The notes under the pieces: model-generated
Databases searched by the model: none
Seen by the model: the letters and a program-made list of their open reading frames with translations, nothing else
Told to the model about the DNA's origin: nothing
Part shown: positions 12,301 through 25,885 of the stretch, one piece after another
Layout of the letters: every line of letters begins with the position of its first letter
How positions within the stretch are numbered: the stretch's first letter is position 1
Program-made: the position numbers and the translations under genes
Assembly: GCA_945910005.1 (NCBI GenBank)
Contig: OX246746.1
Location: 22,023,095 to 22,087,094, forward strand
Length of the DNA stretch: 64,000 nucleotides
Direction: 5' to 3'
Origin: Isoperla grammatica
Lineage: Eukaryota > Arthropoda > Insecta > Plecoptera > Perlodidae

Positions 12301-15300
12301 CTACTCTACCATTTTACAGACAGTTGTATGACATTGCTAGTGGTTCTTGGAACACTGGAACCTTGGCTAAATAACCTTCGGTTTGTGACAGCTCTGCATC
12401 AAGAAGCTACAGCCGACTGGGAGGAATCTCCAAAATGGGTCTCGACACTGTGGTAAGAATATCTGGAGCTACATACGGTACTTGTGGTTCTTAGCGTAGA
12501 TAATAATGTGGGCAATTGCTAGGTGGCAAGTCAGTCTCACTCTCATGTCCTTCACTCAAGACAAATTCTTCTATTTTATTGTAGGCCTAGTTATTGGTGA
12601 CAGTGGGAAGAAAAAGTATATAGTAACTAGGGATGACATCGGGTACTCGGGTACCCGACTCCTACCCGACTCCTCTTGTACCCGACTCCATTTTCTAGGA
12701 GTCGACTCCTTCAAACATCGGTTGCTGTGTGTAAGTGTATCATGCATTGGCGGTCTGTTACCCTTTCTGTTTCCCTTTCCTTCCAATATTCACAAATCAG
12801 TAATAAAAAACCAATAACAATAAAGAATTGTACTTTACTGCCAAATCACTTTTTTTTTTTGCTCCCGCCTGGAACACACGCAGTCCGCCAAGAGTGTTGC
12901 ATTGCAACATTGGTTGAAATTAATCGCTTTTACTTTATCTTTTTGTCGTTCGAGGAGTCGACTCCTACCCAACTTCTAAGGCTCAGGAGCCGACTCCTAT
13001 ATTTACTACCTGATGTCATCACTAGTAACTGTGCAAAAGAATTAACTTGACTTAAACTAAAGCACTTAAAAGTTATGGATAACTTGACATATTCGTATAG
13101 GAGTCCGTCTCAAAGACGCCCGGATTGGAAAGTAAAAATTGTCTACCTGCAACTTGCTTAATTCTGCTTCATTTTCAAAATGAGCGCAGGAATTGACAGT
13201 TCTCTTCTTGCATCCGACTCTTAAGAATAAGCTTTTAAGTAGGCCTACTTCATAGATATGTATAAATAAGGTAGGCCTACTGTCAGAATCTTAAAGGTTT
13301 TAATGTTGTTGAACAGGACTCCCTGCTTCCTAGATCACCAATTATATGTATTGCTTTCGTTTAGATTATGATAATACAGTGTATTTACTAATTTACTATT
13401 TAAATTATTGATTGAAGGTATGCATGATATGCAATTTTTGCCATATGGCTACTGATTGTTTCCTGAATCACCTGAATAGCATCAGAAGCGGGTCAAACAT
13501 GTTCCTTCAGTAAGTCAGGTTTGTTTTCCTCACAGGCTGCTGTCGGTATGGCTTGATGCTGCAATGGGTGTTACCTCGAAACGGCACGTTACCATTGCAT
13601 TCAACATTTTCCTCAAGAGTTTCCAACCGTACTTTCGCACGATCGACCATTGGTTGAGATTTGGTCACCTTGATGATCCAATCGAAGAGTTCTTCATATG
13701 TAGGCCACCGTAAGCATTAAGCAAGCTTAGCAATATGTAATTTATTTACTAATTTATTGAACCTGTATTACAACAGAGCATATTCTACTTAGTTTTAAAA
13801 TACAATGTGTATGTGTGCTATCTTATACAGTAGGTCCATACTAAATTATAAGTAAATAGATATTCTCTGAAATAAACTAAAAGCAAAAACACTGTTTTCT
13901 ACAAGGGCATGAATCACCTCTGTATTACTGTATTAACGAATAACCACCAACTTGATTGGTCCATCTAAACAATTGGAGAAAAAAACTTAATTGAACCAGA
14001 TTTAGGCCTTTGATTGGTACAAGAGTAGTGTTTTTCTTGAACACATGCTATAGTACACATCTGGTTTCCCTTGTGAGCTCTAAAAGATAGCCGAAAAGCT
14101 GACCTTTCGTTGATTTTGAAGAAATTGGAAAAATGGAAAAAATAATGGCCAGGGAAATGTATGTCAAGGTTTTGGTGGGAACCCTGTATATGCGCCTATT
14201 GGTGCTTGTGTATTTGTATGCCTGATAATGTAAACTGTGTGTGTGAGGTTGACTTCGTAGTGTGGATGTCAATAGAGTAAATGTATAACTTTGGTGTAGG
14301 CATAATATTCCTCTACTGTACAGAATTATTTTATTTGTCCTGTTTAGTATAAATATTTAATTGCTGGTTTTGGAGAGAGATGTGATGTTGACCTTGTAGT
14401 GTTAAGTGGTATTGTTTGTTAGGTGTGTTAGAGCTGTGTATTGGCTATATGGATAAGCATTTTGTGACTTGTAAAAATTATACAAGTGATACAATGTTCT
14501 GTATTTTTTGTATGTAGTTCGCAGTACGGAGTTACGGGTACAATATCACGGGATAAAATGTGGGATTCAGGCTTCATTGTGCATCCATTCAACGAATGTG
14601 TCCGTTGTGATATACTTTCACCCAGACTGCTTCAGTTGATACTGACGGGTGGAAAGACCATTGATGTGATCCAGTCGATAGGCAAAATCAGGAGTGTTCA
14701 GCCAGCTGTATTGCCCCCTGTCGGTGAGTTGTTGCTACGGTGCTTAATATTAACTAGTGTTTAGTTTATTTCATTACTTAATTTATTATTTATTCCCATT
14801 GATTCATTATGAAAGGGGGTTGGCAGAAAAGAGCCCAGTTCTGTACATAAGAAGTGACTGCAAATCAATACATAACTAAAAAACTAGGTAGTATTATAAT
14901 AAAATAATAGGCATGGGTATCGATAATTCAGCATCAATTATTGTTATCGCCTGATAATATTGAGCATTGATTTATTTTTAGTAGTACATATTTGGGATAA
15001 GTTCCGATAACATCGCATGAATATCATTCAAGAGCCATTCCAGATCTACAATAAAAGATAAAAAATATGATAAAAATAATGAAATCTGAATACGAATGAC
15101 ATCGAGTCAATCCGCAGCCGTAGCAACGGGGTGATACAGTACAACCTATCAACATAATTTATCTGATGCTTGTAAAAGTCCCATCCTCAGTCATCATTAC
15201 TAACCTTCCCCACTTCTATTGCATTGTTTGACTTGTATCTTCATCCAGCTTCGCACTATTGTTTTCCCCTTCCAATTGGGAATTACTTTGTTAAGTGTTC

Positions 15301-18300
15301 TGTTGTTTGACTTGTTTTAGAAGGAGAGAACTACTTGCAGCTGTTACATGGCATTGAACGCAGTCTCTCTCGCTACCAAAAAGTGGATTACTCATCTCAT
15401 CCTAGGGGTGCTTTGAGTATACCACTAGCAGAGGAGCACAGGTTTGTGACTTGTCTGAAAGTTATGGATAATCCAATCAACACCGAACTGATTCAAGAAG
15501 CCAGCATTTATCAAGATGATTTCAATCAGGTTTATGAAAGGTATGTATAGTAGCATTATTCATCTCTAGTGGTGTTCAGTGATGTTTTTTCAGTATCGAT
15601 ATCAGTGCATACTGTATGTTATCGCAGTTTACGTTAAATGTACAAATTTACATATCGATAAATTGTGATATTGAACTTTTTCCAAAGGTAATACCACTGA
15701 AAATCAGTCTTGTCACTGAGTGGGTCGACTATAAATACAAATTTATTTATTTATTTTTATTTATTTATCGTGGTAAAAAAAAAAAAAAAAAAAAAAAAAA
15801 CATGGCCTGCAGTTATGGATTGCTGCAGTTCATAACTGTGCAGCACTATCCCCCCCCCCCCCATTATCATGATATAGTTGTCAATTTCAGATATTCATAT
15901 TCCTGCTATGGTCTCCAGTAGGGATGACATCGGGTAGTAAAATCGCTAACCGGGTAACTGAATTCAAGACCAGTTTAAGATTGGTAAAAACTCTAGGCCT
16001 ATTCACTAAAAATAAACGTTGGTATAAGATTGTATAGCCCATGGAAATGGGGCGAAAAGAACATTGGCTCTGCTTTTTTGACAGATGAGGACAAAGGTAT
16101 ACTGCAAAAAAGGTTTGCTGCAGCAAAGCATACTGTAGGCCATGACCAACATTTTATAAGTTGACCATGCCACAATGTATTGATATTTTTGGTATGACAC
16201 AACCACATTAATATCAAAATAACTGTGATTTTCTCGTGATGTTGATATCGTATCAAATATAATACTACAGTAATAGATATTGCTCAACACCATTATTCAT
16301 CTATTACTTATATATATGTCAACCATTATACAGTCAATTGTAGATGACTCTGGATATAATGATAAACAAAATAATTTTGCAACGAAGTGCATTTTGTTAA
16401 TAAGTCTTACAGAAAGAATATACTTGTACCTATCACCCAGAAGTCGACTCATGTGTTTTCGTTCAGGATTGCATCCCATACATGCCGGATGTTCGTACCC
16501 ATAGCAAATATACTGGAAGTGGAAGAGATGGCGTTCTTCAAACCCATGGTGGATCTGCTTAGCAACACTCTGAACAACATTCTAATTGAAGACCATCATT
16601 TACACGTGAGGCTTGCCATGATGAGGACATTGTTCTTCTTGGACCATCCAAATTCCATAGACATCTTTAAATCCCTCTTCATGAACCGAGTAAGTAACTC
16701 CCGTGCCTCCTCTCTTAAAAGAATGGGATTGTAGGCAGTAAAACCCATCGTACTCACTTTCTGAAGACATTGATGTGAATGAAACTAGTTTTGTAGAAAA
16801 GAAAAAGAAATCGGTTTAATATACAATATTTAGTTAGTGTAAATAAGAGGTTCAGCTAGTATCGGCACTGTTGTTCATTGTTTGACGACCCTTGTTGTCT
16901 TTCGATGTATCAGGGCAGTTGCTATGGGCTTTCGGCTGCCATTACTGTACAGCTTGTGATGTTATTAACGTGTTTTAACTCGTAATTGCTGGTTCAATGG
17001 AGAGGTGAGTGAAATATTTGTATCACTCTCCTATGCAGCTGATTGATAGACAGATGCAGATGCTATCATAGACAGCTGATTCGTTGCCAACCTTGTAGCC
17101 CAGCTAATACCGATCGCTGATAGGCCATGGGTTCCTCGTCTATAACCCAAGCATCTGCAAGGTTGTCTCGGGACGTGTGACATTACATATCTCAAGAAGC
17201 TTCGTTCAATGTGGAAGCAAACCGATGAAACCCAACCTTCAAGATAAACCGTTTATCATGTCTAAGCTACTTATTTTTGAAAAGATTCAATATTGCTATA
17301 CATATTTTGCACTTAAACCTAGTTTCTTTACATTTTCAGAATCTGTCAGACCATATGAGCAACAACTGGAGTCTCACGATGGCCTTACACGACATCATGG
17401 AAGAACTGTATCCCACGTCTCACAAGAGTCAGTATGGGCTTGTGGTCAACAACAACTTCTACGCGGAAGATAACCTCATGTCTACAATAAAGTTCATCAC
17501 ATATGTATATCCAGTTAGTACAATTTCTTGTATTCTACTTTAACTAAGATAATGCTGTGATATGATAACGTCATCAAGCCCCAGAAGAAACTAGTTAACA
17601 TATAGCAGTGGGAATTTCAAATATATAATATATATGTATCTACATAGATATGTATTATATACAATTCCCTAGAACGCCGGAACTGTGCTTGAATGATAGG
17701 CCATAGTCAACAGTATGCTGGGTTACTGGTTTCTAGTCTCGTCAACAACACAATACCGGTAGCATGGTATGCATGTGCTGTATTTGAGCTGACATAGCAC
17801 ATTGAATGTTAATGTTTGACATGTGTTGCAGGTTGAATGGCCATTATCCATTATCATAACACCCAGTCATGTGGAGCTGTACAACAGCGTATTTCATTTC
17901 TTACTCCCGTTGAAGTGGGCGTTGTACATTGTCGGTCACTTGCCCACCAGAGGATGCAAGGAGGACAAAAATAAGCTCTTGACCGAGAGTCGTAGTGTAC
18001 GTTACCAAGCACTACGATTATGGCTGCTCAGTTCGCTTAGTGGCCTGAATGTATTCTTCCTGGATTACATACTAGAGAACTATACCAAGACAATGCAGGA
18101 CAGGATGCACAGAGCAACAAACTTCGAGATGTTTCTGGAAGGTATGTCCTTGCACTCAGTATGATTCTGTGAGTGTTCTGGCAGCTTAACGGGAAAAGGT
18201 AGTCTCATGTTTAAAACTGCACAAGAGTTTCATTTTTTAATTGTATCTCAAGAATCTTGACAAAATCGAAAATCTTAGTCTACAGTGGAGTGTGGTTTGG

Positions 18301-20440
18301 TAAGCCGTACATATTGAGTGATAAATGTGTCTAGCATTATATTCAGTATGGTTGTTCTTGTTATTTGTATTGAATTTATATTACTTAGTATAGATTTAAT
18401 AATCAAAATAACGGCCCAGAGATTGTTATATTTATCGTTCAGTCTGTAGCACTTACCAAACCACAGTCCGCTGTGTAGTCTCAGATGTTTGATTTCGGGT
18501 AGCATTCTTGAGATATTAAAAAATAAATTAAAATTTCAACCGCTATATCCTTTGGTTAAGGTGCATACCTTAGACGTCGGTTAGCTTGCTTGCTTATACA
18601 CTATAGATGTTTAAATAAGATTATTTTCGTTTAATAGATTATTGTCGATTTATTAATTGAATGATTGTTTTGATTATCGAAAATGGCATCGAACGGCAAC
18701 CCATCATTAAGTGGCCTTCAATATGGCTAGATGACTCAATACTGACAGAGAAATTTCAATCAAGTCACTTGTTTGTAGGGACTAACAAGACATTTTGTTC
18801 CTTGTATGTTACAGCGCATGATGAATACCTGGCTAAGATCAATAATTTGTGTTGTGGTTACGGCACTAAACTGACACTATACATAAAGCAACTTCTGGAA
18901 CTGGCGTCATGCTTTGCTGCCACTTGGCCCGCCCGTGACTCTATCAGGATGGACAGTAGGTAAGGTTCAACACTATGGGTTTGTTAGATTTACTGTCGCT
19001 ACACTAGTGTAGCCAGCGCATGCTAACAAGTAAAAACGCTTTCGTACGAAATGAAGTGTAGCTACTACATTGACGGCATTTTACTAAGTGTAAACATGAA
19101 GTGGGGGACAGCATAGTAATCAAGTATTGTAGTGGCTCCTTCGCTGCTCGTATTTTCCTACTATGTCCGTAAACTCGACTAGTTTTGTATTTCTTTATTC
19201 ACATGATCTGTACAGTGTCTAGATATATCTTGCTGGAGAGCGTTTACATGTTTACTGTACTGGTAGATAGCATAGGCAGTCCATATTGTGTTTGTTTGTA
19301 CAATACCTAGTAAATACGAACGGTATTTGGTAATTATGTAGTTACTCATAGGTGTGATTGTATTGTATTATTCTTTAATGAAAAAATCCTATTTGATCAT
19401 AAACATGTTACTCATACTTGTGTCAACATTTTGAAATAACCTAATTTACAATTATATTTAACATCGAAACACAACCTTTAAAAAGGCCTCTTTAATGAAA
19501 GCTTCTCACAATTCTGTTTTCTAACCGTATTAGGCCCTACCCATTTAAAATCAATGACATACAAATGTACATTGTACTGTGTAGTAGGTCTGATTTATTG
19601 TGGTAATTAAATTGGGTTGTGTGGTTGTATCATGTTAACATAATATGCTTTAAAATTGTAGTGCTTTAGGCTATAGAAAATAAACCCATCCATAAGTAAA
19701 TACATTTTTTTTTATCTAGGGGGTTGTATTGTGTTGTGCATACTGTAATTACTACTTGTAATTGATTACAATATCAGTATACAGGAAGTGATGTTTCTAT
19801 ATGTTTATCCACTAGACTGACTGACATGGAGGACTTGTATTGCACCTTGCATAGACAAATCACCCTAGAGCTGGATGATTTGCTGGCATCGGAGCTTGAA
19901 GATATGTCAATCTGTAAGTTGTCTCAGTTATTAAGTATTTGAAAAGTCATATATCAAGTTGTTTAAGTATCAATTTACAAGTAAGGGAAGATTTATGAAA
20001 GACATGCATTGACATAAAAAAAATGTATCACTTAAATTGTATATTTTTCAGAAAAACTATTCTAATTTAACTACTATCTCAATTCAGTCAAATTTTGCAT
20101 TCAGGTTTTATCTAGGGTTGCAATTTTATGAAAAACTATTTTTGTAATGTTTGCAATATTTCGAGTTGGTGGTATTGGAGTATCAACACTTGGAGTGGGA
20201 CTTGCAGTTGCTTTTCATGACACAATCTTGATTCAATTCATACTAGTATAGGTAGTGAAATTTTGCAATATAGTAACTTAAACTTTAACTATGAATGTTT
20301 GTAAATTAAAATAAATGTTTGGGCCATGCCATTGACTTACTGTGATTGCTCATTTCTTTCTAGATGAGGGGCTGTATTGCACATTTAATCCAAGTAGCCT
20401 GCCAAACTTCGGAAGAGAGAAAGCAAGAAGTCGGAAATAA
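6311..20440 (+). CDS. TUBGCP5: Gamma-tubulin complex component 5, 16 exons, N-terminal exon missing
   Basis: GCP5 is a structural subunit of the gamma-tubulin ring complex, which nucleates microtubules at centrosomes. Exons: 6311-6559, 6877-7089, 8338-8464, 9261-9381, 10051-10213, 10970-11171, 12320-12452, 13536-13709, 14518-14723, 15321-15540, 16467-16689, 17340-17513, 17832-18141, 18815-18959, 19816-19913 and 20364-20440 (TAA). All junctions are AG/GT and every phase joins, giving 944 codons; vertebrate GCP5 is about 1,020 residues. Family matches include VFDWGAYLKEG after the N-terminal helices, an acidic linker in exon 3, LIREILWLLT, the GRIP1-type segment HLDDPIEEFFI (exon 8) and the GRIP2-like tail VEWPLSIII...LKWALY and HDEYLAKINNLC. 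The exon at 6311 opens in phase 0 without ATG, so an upstream exon is needed. The donor at 17513 (GTTAGT) is weak; TAT|GTATAT just before it is an alternative. Identity is by remembered family resemblance. Confidence 0.9.
12629..13022. mobile_element. Non-autonomous hAT-like element in a TUBGCP5 intron
   Basis: The element is 394 bp and flanked by perfect 8-bp target duplications TAGTAACT (12621-12628 and 13023-13030). Its ends pair as AGGGATGACATCGGGTA and TACCTGATGTCATCAC. The interior repeats GAGTCGACTCCTACCCGACT-like motifs. It has no transposase frame. The end motif GGGATGACATCGGGTA recurs alone at about 15921 in another TUBGCP5 intron. Confidence 0.85.
15765..15862. repeat. A-tract and C-tract simple sequence in a TUBGCP5 intron
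   Basis: TTTA-type repeats lead into a run of about 24 A (15776-15800), followed by a run of C near 15851. This is simple sequence and may be the tail of a decayed retroposon. Confidence 0.6.
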
Positions 20441-20964
20441 GGTCAGCTGTACCGATTAAAAGCTCAGGATACACCAGTATAGTAAAGTAGGCTACATACA
20501 CCTTTAAGAGCATAAACCTTTTTAAAATTCATTCTTGGCAAATTCTAATTCTTGTTTTTATTGTAAACTCTTCAAAAGAGTGGCTAACTGGCTATATAAG
20601 GCTTATTCTTAACTTTTTGTCTTATCTGGGGTTTGAGATCACCCCGATATTACAGTAGTAGTAGAACAGGTTTGCCAAGTATTCCAAATTTTATGTTATT
20701 TAGGATGAAATTCAGTAACAAAAATAATCTGGACCAAAGTACTTTTCTAATAGTTCATCACGAGCTGATGTTTGAAATGAATGTACAAACGACAGGTATC
20801 AGCAGCTTATGTGTGTTCTATGTTCTAACCAGGATGTACAAACAATATTATCAATTCAGCAGCTTGTGTCGATTCTAATCAGGTATTTATTTATTGTAAA
20901 TTATGTTGCATTTTATTCACTGCTTGTGGTGTAGTTTACTATATATTATGTATTTGATCGAATG

Positions 20965-21018
<54 letters not shown>

Positions 21019-22145
21019 ATTAATAATTATTATTATTATTATATTTCATTAGAAAAAGCCAACAACTGTGTACATACAATAATGAATGTTGTTCAAAATT
21101 ACTGACTATTCTTGTATAATATGGGTTACAGTATGTGTATTTCACGAATATTATTTATCAAATTAGTCTTGTACGTACCTGCATATAGTATTTCTGAAAT
21201 TGCCACCCATGTGTATAATTGTGATTGTGAATGTTGTTGTACAAAATGTACCTATTGCTCCAAAATTGTTAAGTTGTTACATAAATCTTTTGTATTTAAA
21301 TAATTACAGTACAATTATTAGAAAAGTTCACTGTTCACACTTGCATTGTTTCTAAAATTGGCAAGTGGTGGTACAATGTGTATTGTGTAATAATATATTA
21401 AGTCTATGTACTATTCAAGTGCTTACATAAAATAATAATTTTGAATTTATGTAATTGTGTTATACATTATTTTATTGATGCCTATTCAGTCCCAAACAAA
21501 GTTTTGCCATTGGGTCAACTATTTTTGTTGTCATTCCAGCAAGTGAGCACGAGATGTGGCATTTTCCCTACAACAGGGGCCTTTTACTGACAACTATGTA
21601 ATAGTGGACAGATATACTCTATTTTTTTTTCATTAAAAGGACTGATTGTGGCCAGGTAAATAACTAAATACGTATGTATTCAACTTTGCGTTCGCAGCAA
21701 AACTTTCATTTTCACTTCTAAAAATACTTGTGATGTGGCTATTACAATGGTTTGAGATATGTATCATTATACGTACCATATTTTCATCACAATTGTAAAA
21801 TTAAAAGTAAAACAATATATAGGTTGATTTATGTGAAAATATGTGACCGTCTTTCCATTTACCTTTGCATAGCTATTGTAATCCCACGTAAGATTCAAAA
21901 GAATTGCTAGCATAAAGACATCTGTTCATATGTGCGAGAAAGAGAGAAACAGACAGAGGAAGAGAGAGATACTGATTGATTAAAAATAACAAATACTAAT
22001 CGGTTGCATTATTAGCAGAGATTAAACTCTACCAATTATTATTAACCTCATTTTTACAATGAGTTTGATTGATCTTTCGCTTAACATTAATACATGTTGA
22101 CTTATGTTCAGTTAGTGATTGGCGCAAATCGGGTCTATTTCTACG
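20441..22145. other. TUBGCP5 3' flank and unassigned AT-rich sequence
   Basis: The start of this stretch is presumably the TUBGCP5 3' UTR. A (TTA)n microsatellite lies at about 20968-21041. No AATAAA-type signal could be assigned with confidence, and no other coding exon is seen up to 22145. Confidence 0.5.
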
Positions 22146-22350
22146 GAGTGTTTTTAACCCTTGCTTGTTCTACAGTCATTCCACAACAACCTTGTGGATG
22201 CTGACATCATAGATGAGTGAGACATTAACCAACCAAAAGTCAGTATTTGAAAAAGCCACCAGGTGATTGGCTCTAATTGACTCATCTATGACGTTAGCAT
22301 TCACAAGGTTGCTGTGGAACCACTTTAGAACAAGCGAGGATCAAACACTC
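22146..22350. mobile_element. MITE with ~75-bp terminal inverted repeats
   Basis: The left arm begins GAGTGTTTTTAACCCTTGCT and runs through CCACAACAACCTTGTGGATG. The right arm is its reverse complement and ends GCGAGGATCAAACACTC. The element is 205 bp, almost fully self-complementary and non-coding. Confidence 0.8.
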
Positions 22351-22689
22351 AACTATATTTGCATGTTCCAAGCGTTCATCTTTTCTCCAAACCACATCTT
22401 CGCCTTTTCCAGAGGCTTTAAATCTCTAGCACCCTTGTCAAAGAGAAATTTTTGTTTGGTGTTAAGAGCTTTCAGATTAAACCGTGGGCATAGCTGAGAT
22501 CTGAGAAGCAAGAGCAAAGCAAAGATGATGCAAAGATAGTAAGATATACCCTGTCGGGTGTTGACGGGCGTCCTCACATCCGATGGCCACGCTACGCAGC
22601 AGACCCTGCAAGGCGATGCTGGAACTTCAAGGGAAGGCAGTGAAGTCGGTCCTGTCTTAGCCCGTTCACTTGCCACATGGTCCGGGGGG

Positions 22690-23230
22690 GGGGGGAGGAG
22701 CTGAGCGCGTGTCGTGACTCACGCGTGACACGACATTTATCGTGAGTGAGCGTGAGTGTGGACTTAATGGAATAAGTCGTGAGTGATTGTGCGAGATACT
22801 TGACTCACGGGTGAAACGTGACACGCGTGATTGTGCGTGTCACGTTATCCATTTTGTTAACAATTGAAGATTACATCATCTTTTCTCGAAAAAATGTTTT
22901 TGAAACCGTTAGTATTAAGAAAATCTGGTAACAAGTTTTCATTTATTCCCATTTGCTTCTCAGTCTCACCATGGTCATGTAAATGTAAATGAACATGTAA
23001 GTGAACATTCATGTTAACCATCCCTGAGTTCAAGTCGTGACTCGTGCGTAATTGAATATGATGTATGATATGGCGTGAGTGTGTGAGAAATAAATTAATT
23101 TCTAGCGTGAGTGTGCGTGAGCGTGTAGCGATAATACCCGTACGTGCGTGAGTGTGCGTGATTAGAGAATGTTCGCTCGTGATCGTGACCCGGCGTGAAT
23201 CAAAAGTCACTCACGCGCTCGCACCTCTAG
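22690..23230. mobile_element. Probable non-autonomous hAT-like element rich in GTGAGTG/CGTGAG
   Basis: The ends resemble each other in inverted orientation: GGAGCTGAGCGCGTG at the left, and the reverse complement of CACGCGCTCGCACCTCT at the right. The second reads AGAGGTGCGAGCGCGTG. The outer thirds are packed with GTGAGTG and CGTGAG motifs. A G tract at the left border hides any target duplication. Confidence 0.5.
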
Positions 23231-23390
23231 TGGGGGGTTGACCCTTTACGTGCCCTTGTCGCAAAAGTAATAAATAACGTAATCGCTCGAGCCCTCTCTC
23301 TGGGTCGGTTTGCACTCCATTCTTAGAAACGATTTGCCCCATGGCTTCACTTGATTTACCCGAAACTGAAATGTTTGGTTAGAATTAAAG

Positions 23391-24722
23391 GTATTTGGGG
23401 AATGAATATAAAATATTTTTTTTCAAAGAAATTTAACAAAAATCACTTTTTTATGTTACCTGTTACTGTATCTTTCCAATTATGTAAGGCGCATGCTTCA
23501 AATAGTACGTATTTATGTTTTAAATCAATTTAATTATGTTGAATTGGCTAGAGCCTATATGCACGCCATTGACCATTAGCAACATGCACACATCCTACTG
23601 GATGCTACAATCAGCTGTTCTACGTTGATTCAGTAGCCAACGTATGAAATGAAACCGAATATCGCCCGCAAACTTGAAAAAGGGGTAATTTATTTTTTGG
23701 GTTTAAATTTATTTTAAAATAATAACCCCTTCTTCAAATTACCCCTTCTTCAAATTTGAAGAAGGGGTAATTTATCGAAAATACTGTGATTAAGTTATTA
23801 TACAGTACTTATGTTTAAGTTGGTGCATTTGCTGATAACTAGGGCTAGGATGTTCAGGACATCTCCTTTTTTTTTATTGGTAAATACTCGCCTGGAAAAT
23901 AGTTTTAAGTGTGTTTCAAGTGTTAGGGATGGCAAAATTATGTATTTTATTTTGCCTTAAAATGCCTATTTACATCATTTCATGAGAAAAGGTCCTTTTT
24001 GGGCATTTTTAAGGGACTATTTGCCTATTTTGATATAATTTGCTAAAACGGATGCAAAACCTGCGAGTGCAGTGTCGAGCTTGCCACACCATCGGGCCAA
24101 GCATACGCAATGATTTGTTTGCTGTCGAATACAATACTGTAACGATGAGTGAGAGATGAGATGAGCCAGCCGATGTCTGCAGCGATGCTAAGATAAAATT
24201 ATGTTTTTAATTTTTCTTCTTGTGTTTGATACATCGACAAAACTATTCCCCCCCCCCCCCCCCCCCCACTCCACGAAAATATATTGGTGTACCGGTAACT
24301 GAATTAATTTAATAAAACAATAGGCCTTCTGAAAGTAATGAAACCAATAGAATTCGATTAAATTCAATAGGTCCTATTTAGGTCCTTTTTGCTGTTTTAA
24401 AGGTACTATTTGCCTGCCTTTTTCTCACTTTGAAAGGTCCTGAACATCCTAGCCCTACTGATAACAAAGAACCAAAGCACTTATTTTGCTGCAGAGATAT
24501 TTATCTCCATCCTAGTGTTGAACAATGGCGAATGGCGTGCATAGGCCTAGGCATAGGCTCTAGCCAATTCAACAGAATTAAATTGATTTAAAACATAAAT
24601 ATGTACTTTGTGAAGCACGCGCCATACAGAATTGGAAAGATACGGTAACAGGTAACATAAAAAAGTGATTTTTGTTAAATTTCGTTGAAAAAAAATATTT
24701 CACATTCATTCCCCAAATACCG
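23391..24722. mobile_element. Fold-back element with ~190-bp inverted arms
   Basis: Left arm 23391-23580 and right arm about 24523-24722 are reverse complements at high identity. Both carry GGTATTTGGGGAATGAAT and ATGTTACCTGTTAC, and their inner parts meet at GAATTGGCTAGAGCCTA. The middle holds a hairpin of GAAGAAGGGGTAATTT (23690-23775) and a younger hAT-like insertion. Short minus-strand frames in the arms are not genes. Confidence 0.8.
23840..24457. mobile_element. hAT-like non-autonomous element nested in the fold-back element
   Basis: Perfect 8-bp target duplications CTGATAAC flank it (23832-23839 and 24458-24465). The 20-bp ends TAGGGCTAGGATGTTCAGGA and TCCTGAACATCCTAGCCCTA are exact inverted repeats. 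It is 618 bp, contains a long C tract near 24248, and lacks a transposase frame. Confidence 0.9.
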
Positions 24723-24748
24723 AATGAAATCGATGCCACATAAGACAG

Positions 24749-25108
24749 ACAGATAGTCACTGGATTGTCCTTGCAACGTGTGACATGTAGTAGCGGTGAC
24801 TGCCGTCGTAAGCTGTTGTCGCCTCCACCCAACATCCGACAGATAGTCACTGGATTGTCCTTGCAACGTGCGACATGTACTAGCGGTGACTGCCGTCGTA
24901 AGCTGTTGTCGCCGCCACCCAACATCCGACAGACAGTCACTGGATTGTCCATGCAACAAGTGACATGTAGTAGCGGTGACTGCCGTCGTAAGCTGTTGTC
25001 GCCGCCACCCAACATCAGACAGATAGTCACTGGATTGTCCTTGCAACATGTGACATGTAGTAGCGGTGACTGCCGTCGTAAGCTGTTGTCGCCGCCACCC
25101 AACATCCG
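24749..25108. repeat. Four tandem copies of a 90-bp unit
   Basis: The unit starts AGATAGTCACTGGATTGTCC at 24751 and recurs at 24841, 24931 and 25021 with about 95% identity. The period is a multiple of three and lacks stops in several frames, so 127- to 175-codon frames are open on both strands. Stacked open frames on both strands point to a repeat artefact. The array starts about 25 bp after the right arm of the fold-back element. Confidence 0.9.
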
Positions 25109-25696
25109 ACCTCAGATCCGTATTTTCAGCCCCTTTCATACACGCTGATTCAACGAAAACCAACCCGTTCCTTGCGTGCTTATACACATTCGTAAATGTA
25201 GTATTTCGCTAAGTAGATTGCACAAGCCTCATGTCACGCCCACTGTCACGCCCACTGTCACAGGTAACCAACCGAAGGTCGTAAATTATCCGTAGTAGAA
25301 ACTAGAGAAGTAGAAAGTGAAGTTGGCACCATTGTCCTCGTAAGCATGAGAATATATTTACCTTGAGTCAAGTCGCTCAGTGGGACTGAGACAGGTTTAG
25401 AGTTTAAACACGAGTTACGATATGGATTGTGGTGAGGTTCTCTCAAAATAAACATTTACTGATATTGAAATACATATTTGTTTTATTGATACAAACATAG
25501 AATGTTATACATTTCACCGATAAATACATTGTTATAAATAATGTTACGTCACATAACGTGCAGCTCCGCACATTTTGTGCAGGTCTGAAAGTCCAATGTG
25601 AGTTGTAGATTCTGTGCTGTGCAGTAAGCACTTACATAGTTCCATACATAACATTCATACATGTATAACTGTTAACAATTTGATTCGTAGCAAACT

Positions 25697-25885
25697 TTAC
25701 CTTGTCAAGGTGACTTTAGTGTGCGAGGATTGATGGGAGGGAATGATTAAGGGCTATTACATAGGACTCAATCCCAACATTCACATTGCAAAACTCTTTC
25801 TGTTATGATTGCCTGTAGCTGGTATCGAACCGGTGACTTCCGAATCAAGAGCCCATGCTATAACGCGTGAACCATCTCTATTGAA
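25697..25885 (-). repeat. Diverged tRNA-derived SINE (family S1)
   Basis: The order of motifs matches the better copies at 31808 and 38869: GGACTCAATCCCAACATTC, then a B box read on the minus strand (GGTATCGAACCGGTGAC), then a head ending near GAACCATCTCTATTG. It is more decayed than the other two. Confidence 0.65.

Noticed and set aside
24578..25187. 170- to 175-codon frames on the minus strand and a 127-codon frame on the plus strand
   Set aside because: All cover the 4 x 90 bp repeat. Overlapping open frames on both strands indicate repeat periodicity, not coding.
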